Counted from the stretch's first letter, positions 41,564 to 48,856 are shown. The stretch: DNA of 51,294 bases from Candidatus Dojkabacteria bacterium (GCA_023229785.1 JALNYV010000011.1:1-51294); one strand, 5' to 3'. Translations and numbers: made by a program. Notes: generated from the letters alone by a model not told the origin.

Positions 41564-42054
41564 GAACCAACTGAACCATCACTATTTAACTTCCACATCA
41601 TGTGCCCTGTTTGCGGATGCATCATTGTATTATAGTAATAGGACACTTCTCGATCAAAGGTTACTTTATCACTCGTTTGTACTGCATAGAGCGCAAGTCT
41701 GGCAACTGCTTCACTTGAGACATCTTCATCACAGCCTATGCAACCATTAGTGCACCACGAAACTGGCTGGTAATTAGAAATAATTGCGCCGTTTTGCTTA
41801 ACAAACACTTGCACATATTTTGTATAAAACGCCTGTTCACTCACGCCAATGTTTTTGGGTGCTGCAGACTCTCCATAACTCATGGTTGAGTAACTTGTTA
41901 TAAATACAGGTAGATCACCCTGATTACTTGCAACTTTTTGATCTGGATTAATTGTTTCTGGATACATTGCTTTTTCATGCATTAATACGGCAATAGTTCC
42001 GCCTATGGTAAGTACTCCTAATGCAATCACTAATATTAGTAGATGTAAGTTCAT
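41527..42054 (-). CDS. GH8-like glycoside hydrolase, N-terminal part (frameshifted)
   Basis: N-terminal membrane helix (about 4-25) then an outer domain with VSSEAVARLALYA around Glu115, matching the GH8 proton donor helix, and a TGHMMWKLN segment. The frame leaves the family at GGK (residue 168) where a A5 run sits, and the match resumes in the minus-one frame. It is either a disabling indel, a sequencing error, or programmed slippage. If intact, the enzyme would cut beta-linked polysaccharide at the cell surface. Confidence 0.7.
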   Translation of the reverse strand: MNLHLLILVIALGVLTIGGTIAVLMHEKAMYPETINPDQKVASNQGDLPVFITSYSTMSYGESAAPKNIGVSEQAFYTKYVQVFVKQNGAIISNYQPVSWCTNGCIGCDEDVSSEAVARLALYAVQTSDKVTFDREVSYYYNTMMHPQTGHMMWKLNSDGSVGSCGGKTLQLMLN

Positions 42055-42056
42055 GG

Positions 42057-43055
42057 TTAAAAGCTGTTTTCAATTGTATTCTTTTTTCTATGCTTAAAGG
42101 CAAAAATTTCAAATGCAATATACACTGCAACAAATAAGCCCCAGAGCAAGAGTGAAATAAAGATAATATCTTCGTTTTGAGGTACTAACTGTCCAAGCCT
42201 TGCATAGACATTATTAAAGATATGCCAAATCCAGAACGGAATAAAGGTGCCTGTTAAAATAGTTAAGACTGAACCAATAAACCCAAATAAAAGGGTTGCA
42301 AAGAGTGCTACATCTGAATTTCCATATACAATTCTATGTAATCCTGCCCATGCTAACGCAGTCAAACTTGCGCAGACTAAAATTGCAATAGTGAAAAATA
42401 CGAGTAATGCAGTTGTCTTTTGCTTAATCTTTGCAGTAAAATATGCGGTAATTCCTAAGAATGTAAATAATAAGAATAAAATAGTCATGGTTTCGCTCCA
42501 TGCTGGAATTAAACTGACAAAAGCAACATCAGTTGCTACGGTTACTTGCTGTGCTTGTAAGGATGGCACCCCTGAAAACTGTAAACTTGGCGCAAGTATC
42601 TGTAAAATACCTAATAACCAGAAAACAATAATACTTAATGCAATGATTCTAATAAAATTAAATCCTCCTCTAAATGGATTTTTTTCTTTTTTTAATCCTA
42701 AACCATCAAACGTTCTATATAATAATCCATTTTCTGGAGAGAAAATATAACTTACCGTAAATATTCTAAACCATGTTGAGTTACTTTGTGTTGCTGGGTG
42801 TTCTCCCCGTTTAATTGAAACAAGCGCGGCAATTGGAAAAATAATTAAGCCCATTGTTACTACTGTAAATACAATATAAATAAGAAAGGTTACTAAAAGA
42901 GAACCGAATGATAATGAAGCTCCTCTTACAAAACTCTCTTCAAATGCAAGAAGAGAAAATCCAATAAAGAGCGGAATAATAATTGCAGTAGTTAATCCCA
43001 AGAACAAATAAAAAATAATTTCTTTTATTTCATTTCGTACGTATGCTTCTGCCAT
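42057..43055 (-). CDS. Polytopic membrane protein (332 aa)
   Basis: About seven to eight membrane helices spread over the whole length, with a basic cytoplasmic N-terminus. Resembles uncharacterised integral membrane proteins; no transporter motif is evident. First gene of the operon with the GH8-like enzyme, two bases upstream of it, so a role in exporting or anchoring glycan is conceivable. Confidence 0.75.
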   Translation of the reverse strand: MAEAYVRNEIKEIIFYLFLGLTTAIIIPLFIGFSLLAFEESFVRGASLSFGSLLVTFLIYIVFTVVTMGLIIFPIAALVSIKRGEHPATQSNSTWFRIFTVSYIFSPENGLLYRTFDGLGLKKEKNPFRGGFNFIRIIALSIIVFWLLGILQILAPSLQFSGVPSLQAQQVTVATDVAFVSLIPAWSETMTILFLLFTFLGITAYFTAKIKQKTTALLVFFTIAILVCASLTALAWAGLHRIVYGNSDVALFATLLFGFIGSVLTILTGTFIPFWIWHIFNNVYARLGQLVPQNEDIIFISLLLWGLFVAVYIAFEIFAFKHRKKNTIENSF

Positions 43056-43076
43056 AGTAAATGAACACGTGTTAAC

Positions 43077-43110
43077 TATTTAAATGTTGTTTTTTTGAAT
43101 AAAAATTCAA
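43077..43110 (-). promoter_or_regulatory. Class A promoter
   Basis: Palindrome TTGAATAAAAATTCAA at 43095-43110 and TATA ATTTAAAT at 43078-43085. Edge 40 bp from the ATG at 43055. Confidence 0.8.
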
Positions 43111-43114
43111 TTTC

Positions 43115-43263
43115 CTAGTAGCAGAACTGCTTACGAATCAGAGCAAACATTAAGCATTATAAAAAAGAGGTGATTCGAGTATTTCTGCTTAACCCTAAAC
43201 ACATAGGCTCAGCGATTTTCAGTCGCCTCTGATTTGGGATATACCCTATTATTCTGCTACTAG
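43115..43263. ncRNA. Candidate structured RNA bounded by 12-bp inverted repeats
   Basis: Perfect arms CTAGTAGCAGAA (43115-43126) and TTCTGCTACTAG (43252-43263) enclose further nested pairings: AATCAGAG (43136-43143) with CTCTGATT (43227-43234), or alternatively AGAGGTGA (43166-43173) with TCGCCTCT (43223-43230), or a hairpin GCGA/TCGC (43212-43226). The last three compete, as in a switch. No open frame of note. It fills most of the gap between the 326- and 332-residue genes. Confidence 0.5.
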
Positions 43264-43265
43264 TA

Positions 43266-44246
43266 TTATTCATAAGGAATCCTGTATACTATGTCTGGTA
43301 TACCCATGTCCTGCTTGTTTAATTCCGAGTTCCATTTATAGCTCTGTGTTGCTTCATCAAATCTTCGCTCTTTGTCATACACATAAATATCAACTGCATC
43401 TAAGATGTTCTTGTATTCTGAACTTTTGACTAGGATTTCAAACTGCCGTGTTTCATTGTGAATTGTGTTGCCTGTACTGACGCATGAATCAACTAAGCCC
43501 ATAAAGCGTTCTGGAATTGGCTCATTAAATACCTTACAATGGGTGTTTTCAACTTGCTCGCAAATTTCTATAAATGAGTCTGTTGCCTGATTATCACCAC
43601 AGAGGTACGTATTATTTGGTAAATAATTATAGGTTTTTTTCTCTACATCAAACGAGGTGTAGTTTTTCCATACTCCTTTTTCACAAATATTGTACTGGTT
43701 TCGTAAGGATACATCATCAATGCCACTTGTCCATGCAAAACAGAATGAAGTTTTATACATCCATTTATCTGCAGTTACATTTAATAAAATTCCGCTTGTT
43801 GTTCTTTTAAAATCTCCCTGATGACTTACGGTTACATTTGCCATTTTAACCATTTCACAGCGAAATAGTGATTTATTCTCTGTAATTTCTGCAGGTGAGT
43901 GCTGCTTATATGCTTTTACTAAGTAATGGTCACTACTCCAGCACGTTACTAAGAGCATAAAGTCTTTTGGCACTACTACTTCATTCCAACTTGCTGCAAG
44001 TTTACCGCTACTTACGACTACCCGTTCATTTTTTACATTGGTATACTCAATTTGGTAATTTGCCTCTGTTGCATTCTTTGAATCTGCATCTACAGGCATT
44101 ACAAACATTCGTACTGAGTCTACTTCTTGCTTTTTTGGAGAGAAAAACCCTTTTTGATTTAAGACTACAATTAACGCAATAATGCCAATAAGTAAGAGTA
44201 CTGCAATACCCACACCAATGACTAACCCTGCAGCACCTTTTTTCAT
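43266..44246 (-). CDS. Pilin-like surface protein (326 aa)
   Basis: The N-terminus MKKGAAGLVIGVGIAVLLL is a class III (prepilin-type) signal: KKGA then a hydrophobic helix, as cleaved by archaeal prepilin peptidases. A large outer domain with eight or more Cys and several sequons follows. Similar signal to the 338-residue pilin at 46698, so both may join the same filament or surface complex. Last gene of the 45593 operon. Confidence 0.75.
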   Translation of the reverse strand: MKKGAAGLVIGVGIAVLLLIGIIALIVVLNQKGFFSPKKQEVDSVRMFVMPVDADSKNATEANYQIEYTNVKNERVVVSSGKLAASWNEVVVPKDFMLLVTCWSSDHYLVKAYKQHSPAEITENKSLFRCEMVKMANVTVSHQGDFKRTTSGILLNVTADKWMYKTSFCFAWTSGIDDVSLRNQYNICEKGVWKNYTSFDVEKKTYNYLPNNTYLCGDNQATDSFIEICEQVENTHCKVFNEPIPERFMGLVDSCVSTGNTIHNETRQFEILVKSSEYKNILDAVDIYVYDKERRFDEATQSYKWNSELNKQDMGIPDIVYRIPYE

Positions 44247-44575
44247 AGTTCACCTCGTTTATATTGAAGCGATACATATCCAATTAGTAAAAAAAGTAGT
44301 AGTATTGAACTTATCAGGAATATATCTCCAATTGATACCATATAATGTTGTATAGGAATAATGTCTGTTAAGTAATAGAAATTTACTGTAGATTTATTTG
44401 TAAACCCCTGATGTGTATCAGTTGTATACTCAGCCAATGCGAGCACAGGCATTTTACAATCATTTTCAAGTATTGCAAGTCCATTCATCAACCCTCCAAA
44501 TAAACAAATCACAAATATACTTACTACTGCTAATAAAGCTTTAAGGCGATTAATCTGTTTTTGTTTATTTTTCAT
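44243..44575 (-). CDS. Two-span membrane protein (110 aa)
   Basis: Hydrophobic helices at about 12-32 and 78-102 with an outer loop between them. ATGA overlaps on both sides. Sits just before the pilin-like gene, so it may be an assembly or minor component. Confidence 0.7.
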   Translation of the reverse strand: MKNKQKQINRLKALLAVVSIFVICLFGGLMNGLAILENDCKMPVLALAEYTTDTHQGFTNKSTVNFYYLTDIIPIQHYMVSIGDIFLISSILLLFLLIGYVSLQYKRGEL

Positions 44576-44736
44576 TTATCCCACTCCTGCCCTACTTGCT
44601 TAATCATATATCCTACTGCAGCGCCAAAACAAAACGTAGCTAAAGTTAATGCTGGAGATAACTCCAATATATAAAGAATGAATACAAATAAAATTAATGC
44701 TATGGTGAGTCGCCATTCCCAATTTAGTGTACCCAT
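44572..44736 (-). CDS. Small membrane protein (54 aa)
   Basis: ATG at 44734-44736; stop overlaps the next start (ATGA). One or two hydrophobic helices between residues 10 and 45. Overlaps the upstream basic gene by 13 bases. Unknown function. Confidence 0.65.
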   Translation of the reverse strand: MGTLNWEWRLTIALILFVFILYILELSPALTLATFCFGAAVGYMIKQVGQEWDK

Positions 44737-44930
44737 GTAGTTATTTCCTGTTTTTTAGTTTTAAATTTTCTCTTTTTATTAAGATTTCGACCAATCTTTT
44801 TATTTCGGCTCATACTCTTTTGTAATCTTCTAATTTTATACTTGTTCTGCTCGTTATCTGACTTTATGAGTTCGTATTTTAGTGCTTGTTTTTTACGATC
44901 TAGTTTTTCTGCGTACCCTTTAACATTCAT
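44724..44930 (-). CDS. Highly basic protein (68 aa)
   Basis: Over a third Lys/Arg, helical, with Lys-rich clusters at 45-60. Likely binds nucleic acid. Lies nine bases after the Cys-rich gene. Confidence 0.65.
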   Translation of the reverse strand: MNVKGYAEKLDRKKQALKYELIKSDNEQNKYKIRRLQKSMSRNKKIGRNLNKKRKFKTKKQEITTWVH

Positions 44931-44938
44931 TGTGCCTT

Positions 44939-45115
44939 TTAGTTTCTTGGTTTTGGTTCTTTTGGTATATAGGTACCGATGTACTTAACATAATGTATTT
45001 GGTGGTAGGTAGGACATATTTTATTGCTTGGGTCATACACACATCCATTACAATCATTATCTTTTTTAACTTGATGCAAGCAACGAAAATCATCAATGGT
45101 CTTTCCTTTATTCAT
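44939..45115 (-). CDS. Cys-containing small protein (58 aa)
   Basis: ATG at 45113-45115 overlaps the upstream stop (ATGA). Cys12, Cys22, Cys25 and Cys34 with nearby His suggest a zinc site. Pro/Lys-rich end. Too short to classify. Confidence 0.65.
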   Translation of the reverse strand: MNKGKTIDDFRCLHQVKKDNDCNGCVYDPSNKICPTYHQIHYVKYIGTYIPKEPKPRN

Positions 45116-45399
45116 TTCTTTTTCACTTCCTTTAATTCCTTAACTTCTTTTTCAATTCTATTAATTTCTTGTATCATCTTCCTTAAATCATCCTCAGCGT
45201 CAGCGCGAATAGTACTGTGCTTCAACAAAAATGAAATTATAACTTTATGTTGAGCTTGGATTGTTGCAAAACTAATTAACTGTTCTTGATTAGTGATCAA
45301 ATGTTTATTTGACTGATCTACAACCTTGACTAATTCATTGTTATTTTTTATCAAAGCCTTAATTTCTTTATCGTAATTCTTTTCACCAAATAAACTCAT
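45112..45399 (-). CDS. Coiled-coil protein (95 aa)
   Basis: Helical with coiled coils at about 10-45 and 65-95. Overlaps the winged-helix gene by four bases. Could oligomerise and serve the regulator or the pilin-type surface proteins. Confidence 0.65.
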   Translation of the reverse strand: MSLFGEKNYDKEIKALIKNNNELVKVVDQSNKHLITNQEQLISFATIQAQHKVIISFLLKHSTIRADAEDDLRKMIQEINRIEKEVKELKEVKKK

Positions 45400-45593
45400 T
45401 TCTTCTTTACCCCTTTTAATTTATAGTACGTATATGAACCGCGTAGTTCTTTTTCAATGACTCCTTCTGTTTCCAATTCTTTTAAGTAGCGCTCTGCGTA
45501 GTATTTATTCATTGATAGTGTTGCGCATAACTTAGAAAATACAACTTCTGCTTCTTTTTTTAAGAGTGCCATAATCTCTTGCTTTTTATCCAT
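45396..45593 (-). CDS. Winged-helix regulator (65 aa)
   Basis: A complete small winged helix: helices at 3-45 (recognition helix around NKYYAERYLKELE) and a wing (GSYTYYKLKG). First gene of a seven-gene operon ending with a pilin-like protein, under a class B promoter. A candidate reader of the CAA element, as it lies right behind one. Confidence 0.75.
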   Translation of the reverse strand: MDKKQEIMALLKKEAEVVFSKLCATLSMNKYYAERYLKELETEGVIEKELRGSYTYYKLKGVKKK

Positions 45594-45595
45594 GA

Positions 45596-45623
45596 CTACT
45601 ACAACAACAACAACTATATAAAT
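45596..45623 (-). promoter_or_regulatory. Promoter with CAA-triplet element in reverse orientation (class B)
   Basis: Minus strand: TATA ATTTATATA, then GTTGTTGTTGTTGTAGTAG, the reverse complement of the element in the other class B promoters, then the ATG at 45593 (26 bp from TATA). Working in either orientation points to a double-stranded DNA site rather than an RNA signal. Confidence 0.6.
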
Positions 45624-45757
45624 GTTTTGTTTTTGAATTTCCCTTCTGCTAGGCAGCTAGGGCACTTGCAATAATACTTATCCCCTCTTTTTAGTACTAT
45701 TAAGTTAACTCTTTTGGTACAATTCCTACACCTACGCCGTAGTCTTTTATCTTGCAT
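45614..45757 (-). CDS. Zinc-ribbon miniprotein (47 aa)
   Basis: Basic start, then CRNC at 10-13 and CKCPSC at 30-35 form a zinc ribbon. ATG at 45755-45757 overlaps the end of the homing endonuclease gene and the stop lies within the promoter of the next operon. Likely nucleic-acid binding. Confidence 0.65.
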   Translation of the reverse strand: MQDKRLRRRCRNCTKRVNLIVLKRGDKYYCKCPSCLAEGKFKNKTFI

Positions 45758-46592
45758 TTTGTATCTCTTTTTCAATTCTGTCTACACAACCTTTACTATT
45801 ATTTCTAATTTCATTTTCCCATAACCTAATCAATACCCATCCGTTTTCTTTAGCAAATTTATTTTTCTTAGAATCACTTTTTATATTTGATTTTTGAAGG
45901 CTATTTGGTTCTTTATTTTTTATAACTTTATTATTGTAATGCCAATAGTCTCCATCACATTCTATTAATATTTTATTTTCTGGAATCGCAAAATCAAAAA
46001 CAAACCCTCCACAAACATATTGTTTTTCAGCTTTAATTCCTCTTTCTTGAAGTACTCTGTTTATTATTAACTCTATACTAGTATAACATTTAACTTGATC
46101 CTGTTCTTTTATCCTTGCAATTGCCCTGTTCCTCTGATTAATAATATATTGAGGATTATTTTTATAAAATTCTCTTAATTTAGCTTTTTGTTTATCACTT
46201 ATTATTTTTCCTTTATTTATATTCATTAATTTCTCTTTAGTTTCAAATGAATGTTTTCTCCCAAAAAAAGGATTATTTTTTCCTGAATAATTTTCACTAA
46301 ACTTCCTTTTTAATTGTTCTGCTTTTTCTTTACCCATGATTTCTTCCCAAGTCTTACCTTTCTTTTTTGCAGCTAATGCTGCTTTCATTTCAGGAGTCCA
46401 TTTATTTCCAAAGTTTGGATTTTTCTTTCCATTTAATCCCTGAAATCCATACCGCTTAACATTATGAGTATTCAATACTCGTATTATCGGAGTTACACTA
46501 ACTTTAAAATATTTAGCAACGATATTAACGCTTTTTGTTTCATGGTACTTTTTAATTACTTCTTCTTCAGGTAATACTATTATATCAGCCAT
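45747..46592 (-). CDS. EDxHD-type homing endonuclease with NUMOD3 repeats (281 aa)
   Basis: N-terminal HTH (about 8-45), two NUMOD3-like DNA-binding motifs (GKKNPNFGNKWTPE near 55 and GKNNPFFGRKHSFE near 104) and a C-terminal Vsr-like nuclease with FDFAIP, IECDGDYWH and RLWENEI. A free-standing homing endonuclease. Its catalytic end resembles that of the enzyme at 26809, so the two probably share an origin. Confidence 0.88.
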   Translation of the reverse strand: MADIIVLPEEEVIKKYHETKSVNIVAKYFKVSVTPIIRVLNTHNVKRYGFQGLNGKKNPNFGNKWTPEMKAALAAKKKGKTWEEIMGKEKAEQLKRKFSENYSGKNNPFFGRKHSFETKEKLMNINKGKIISDKQKAKLREFYKNNPQYIINQRNRAIARIKEQDQVKCYTSIELIINRVLQERGIKAEKQYVCGGFVFDFAIPENKILIECDGDYWHYNNKVIKNKEPNSLQKSNIKSDSKKNKFAKENGWVLIRLWENEIRNNSKGCVDRIEKEIQNAR

Positions 46593-46613
46593 TACAAATA
46601 TAGATATAATAGG

Positions 46614-46644
46614 TATATAAATGTTTCTAAGTTTTAATTAGAAA
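46614..46644 (-). promoter_or_regulatory. Promoter of the homing endonuclease with its own inverted repeat
   Basis: TATA centred near 46618, 26 bp from the ATG at 46592. A different palindrome, TTTCTAA-N7-TTAGAAA (46624-46644), sits where class A promoters carry theirs but 32 bp from the start. It may be a separate operator. Confidence 0.5.
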
Positions 46645-46697
46645 TAAAAAAATAATTTGGTCGTTATGCACAACCAATGTAGCTAAACTGTTACTAC

Positions 46698-47714
46698 TTA
46701 ATTGTCGCAATAAAAGTTGCTCCCTGTAATATCAGCAGTAATTGCGCTTGCTGAACTTGCGTCAGTTTCATGTCCGTATGCAACGCTTTGGTCTTTAGTT
46801 GCTCTGTAATATCCTTTTGTGAAAGCATATCCAGTAACTAAATTTGCAGCAACTGCATCACAGCCAACATCTGATTCAACAACAACAGCTCCAGTTTCTA
46901 AATAGTCATTTTCTTCTAGCATTAATACCTGATTTCCTGATGCACTTGCATCGTCATCAATTTCAAACACATAATCCCAGTTGTCTTTTCTAGCAGTGAT
47001 TTTAGTAGATAAATCGCTCTCTATCAATCTTGTAGCAGAATGATCCATACCACTTAAAGTTGCACTTCCAGATAAGTCAAGCGCAGAAATATTTGTTGAA
47101 GCAGGGGTATTAAAATAAAACCCAGCTAGAGGTAATATTTTGTCTGAATTATTGTTCTTAAATCTCATCTTGCTTAATGAGTCTGATCCGTCAGCAGCAA
47201 TAGTAACGTTGCTTAGTCCACCATTTGCAGTATTGAACTGATCGTCATAGAAAGTCATTTCACCGTTTGTTGCAACAGTGTATGCATCAATAACTACATG
47301 TTCAACTTCTTCATCAACAGTAACAATAGCAGCTGTTTTTGTCTGCACAGTTGAGCTAAAAGCCCAACAAGTTACAGTTTTTCCTCGTGTTGTAGATCCT
47401 GAGATCTCAGCAGAGGCAGAAGAAGTAGTGCCATCAATGATAAATGCGCCATCATCAGCTTGACAATAGGTTGCTACTGCCAATTTATCATTTACGTTGT
47501 TTGAAGCTAGATCACGAACATATACTTTCACCTGTGCTACATCTCCTGTAGACACGGCAGTATTAAGTTCTTCACCAGTAGATCCGCCTACAGTACTCTG
47601 TGACAGTCCACCAGTTGCAATCCAAAATCCTCCAACGAGCATCAATACTAACATGATACCAAGCATAACGACTAGAGCTACTCCAACGCCGTTTGCTCCT
47701 TTTTTGTTCTTCAT
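46698..47714 (-). CDS. Pilin-like major surface protein (338 aa)
   Basis: N-terminus KNKKGANGVGVALVVMLGI is a class III signal for prepilin peptidase, followed by a hydrophobic helix and a large Ser/Thr/Asp-rich beta domain, low in Lys and with few Cys, as in major filament or coat subunits. A single-gene unit behind a short upstream open frame. A major pilin or virion surface protein are both possible. Confidence 0.75.
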   Translation of the reverse strand: MKNKKGANGVGVALVVMLGIMLVLMLVGGFWIATGGLSQSTVGGSTGEELNTAVSTGDVAQVKVYVRDLASNNVNDKLAVATYCQADDGAFIIDGTTSSASAEISGSTTRGKTVTCWAFSSTVQTKTAAIVTVDEEVEHVVIDAYTVATNGEMTFYDDQFNTANGGLSNVTIAADGSDSLSKMRFKNNNSDKILPLAGFYFNTPASTNISALDLSGSATLSGMDHSATRLIESDLSTKITARKDNWDYVFEIDDDASASGNQVLMLEENDYLETGAVVVESDVGCDAVAANLVTGYAFTKGYYRATKDQSVAYGHETDASSASAITADITGSNFYCDN

Positions 47715-47724
47715 TTGAACTTAC

Positions 47725-47754
47725 CTAATTAAACCTCCTTTCAAGAGTTTTCAT
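47725..47754 (-). CDS. Nine-residue upstream frame of the pilin gene
   Basis: ATG at 47752-47754 is 26 bp from the TATA centre, exactly where all other leaderless genes here start. It encodes MKTLERRFN and stops ten bases before the pilin ATG. AGGAGG (47734-47739) lies inside it, 19 bases from the pilin start. Likely a leader for translation coupling or control. Confidence 0.45.
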   Translation of the reverse strand: MKTLERRFN

Positions 47755-47762
47755 ACTATTCT

Positions 47763-47784
47763 GTCGTTGTTGTAGTATTTAAAT
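47763..47784 (-). promoter_or_regulatory. Promoter with CAA-triplet element (class B)
   Basis: Minus strand: TATA ATTTAAATA then CTACAACAACGAC. It drives the pilin transcript. Confidence 0.6.
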
Positions 47785-47807
47785 CAACATAGTTAAAAGA
47801 CTAAATA

Positions 47808-47823
47808 GAAACAGTTAAATATT
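47808..47823 (+). promoter_or_regulatory. Divergent promoter of the 113-residue gene
   Basis: Plus strand GAAACAGTTAAATATT: BRE-like GAAACA and TATA centred near 47818, 26 bp from the ATG at 47844. Confidence 0.55.
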
Positions 47824-47843
47824 ATGTACGTATTACTTAAGTA

Positions 47844-48185
47844 ATGAAACCAGAGAAAGAACTTGTGCTCTGTTTTACTTTAGCGCAGAGCAAGTACAGT
47901 GATACAATATTAAAAAAGGGTGAACTCGGTTGCAAAAAAGATTTTGAAAGATTACTTGATGCGCCTCAAAATAATAAATATTTTATTGCATGGATTAATG
48001 GGTTAATTGCTTCTGGAGTGCTTGAAGAAGCTGGAACACTCATGCGCATTAATCGTAATGGCAAAGAAACAACTGCGTATCGAGTTAATCAGAAAAAGCT
48101 CCTTGAATATTTACGTAGTAATCCACTATATCCTGTTGCTTGTGATTTCTTTGATAAGCGTTCACATATTGGTATCTTACGTTAG
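47844..48185 (+). CDS. Helix-turn-helix-like regulator candidate (113 aa)
   Basis: Leaderless gene transcribed away from the pilin. Helices at about 5-60 and a possible wing (GKETTAYRVNQK) suggest a winged helix. Its position next to the pilin promoter is typical of a local regulator. Its end overlaps the convergent membrane gene by nine bases. Confidence 0.6.
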   Translation: MKPEKELVLCFTLAQSKYSDTILKKGELGCKKDFERLLDAPQNNKYFIAWINGLIASGVLEEAGTLMRINRNGKETTAYRVNQKKLLEYLRSNPLYPVACDFFDKRSHIGILR

Positions 48186-48809
48186 AATTGCAAGAAGAAT
48201 AAATTTACTTAATGCATACAAACCATGAAACGGCAACATGTACTTAAGCAATATAAAGTACTCTGTCCACACATCCGCATTTTCTGGAATAGTAATTAAG
48301 TTGTTTCCACTTACTAATCCATGCACAAAAATTACTGAATTAGTTATAAATAAGTACGCTAAAAATATTACAATAGAGATCATCCAGCCTTTAAACACTT
48401 CTGCGGTGTTATGGAGTTTTACAAAGAAATGAATGAGTATTAACGGAAAAAAGATCAGCCATACATTTCCTAGTATTTTCCAGATAACATTCCAAAAATA
48501 TAACCATCCATACACTATATTTTTCCAGATTCCTGTATCTGGCTTCTCCATGCCCACTAATTCACTTGGGTTTGTTTGCAGTAACTCTACATCATGCTGT
48601 AATACCGCATCTGCAGTAAAGAGTCGTGTTGCAAACATAAATAACGGATAAGTAGGATTATCAGTTGCAATTGCATATTGAATTGCTGAAATAACTGAAG
48701 GGAGCGTAAAAAGCATGAGCAACACCCAAAACTTATACTTCCAAATGAGGTAAAGCAGTGAAAAACTGCGCTTTGGTGTTTGCTTAAATGTATTTACTAC
48801 TGTTCCCAT
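48177..48809 (-). CDS. Polytopic membrane protein (210 aa)
   Basis: Four membrane helices (about 28-48, 110-135, 138-160, 185-205) with a basic N-terminus. Lies downstream of the ATPase but has its own TATA (48831-48840) and a weak class A motif. Could be the membrane channel partner of the ATPase; this is inferred from position. Confidence 0.7.
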   Translation of the reverse strand: MGTVVNTFKQTPKRSFSLLYLIWKYKFWVLLMLFTLPSVISAIQYAIATDNPTYPLFMFATRLFTADAVLQHDVELLQTNPSELVGMEKPDTGIWKNIVYGWLYFWNVIWKILGNVWLIFFPLILIHFFVKLHNTAEVFKGWMISIVIFLAYLFITNSVIFVHGLVSGNNLITIPENADVWTEYFILLKYMLPFHGLYALSKFILLAILT

Positions 48810-48830
48810 TGTACTTTATGTATTGTACTC

Positions 48831-48856
48831 TTTATATAATTTGCATATTTATTCAA
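48831..48856 (-). promoter_or_regulatory. TATA box with degenerate class A motif
   Basis: TTGAATAAATATGCAA (minus strand, 48841-48856) has one mismatch in an arm and touches the TATA box; its edge is 32 bp from the start. It also overlaps the end of the coiled-coil miniprotein gene. Weak member, may not be functional. Confidence 0.4.

Noticed and set aside
39102..42750. Plus-strand open frames of 150-190 codons (for example 40846-41418 and 42247-42750)
   Set aside because: They lie antisense to well-supported membrane and surface genes and lack promoters or ribosome sites.
43212..43226. tRNA-Phe-like anticodon arm (loop CTGAAAA on the minus strand)
   Set aside because: No D arm, T arm or acceptor stem can be built around it at proper spacing.
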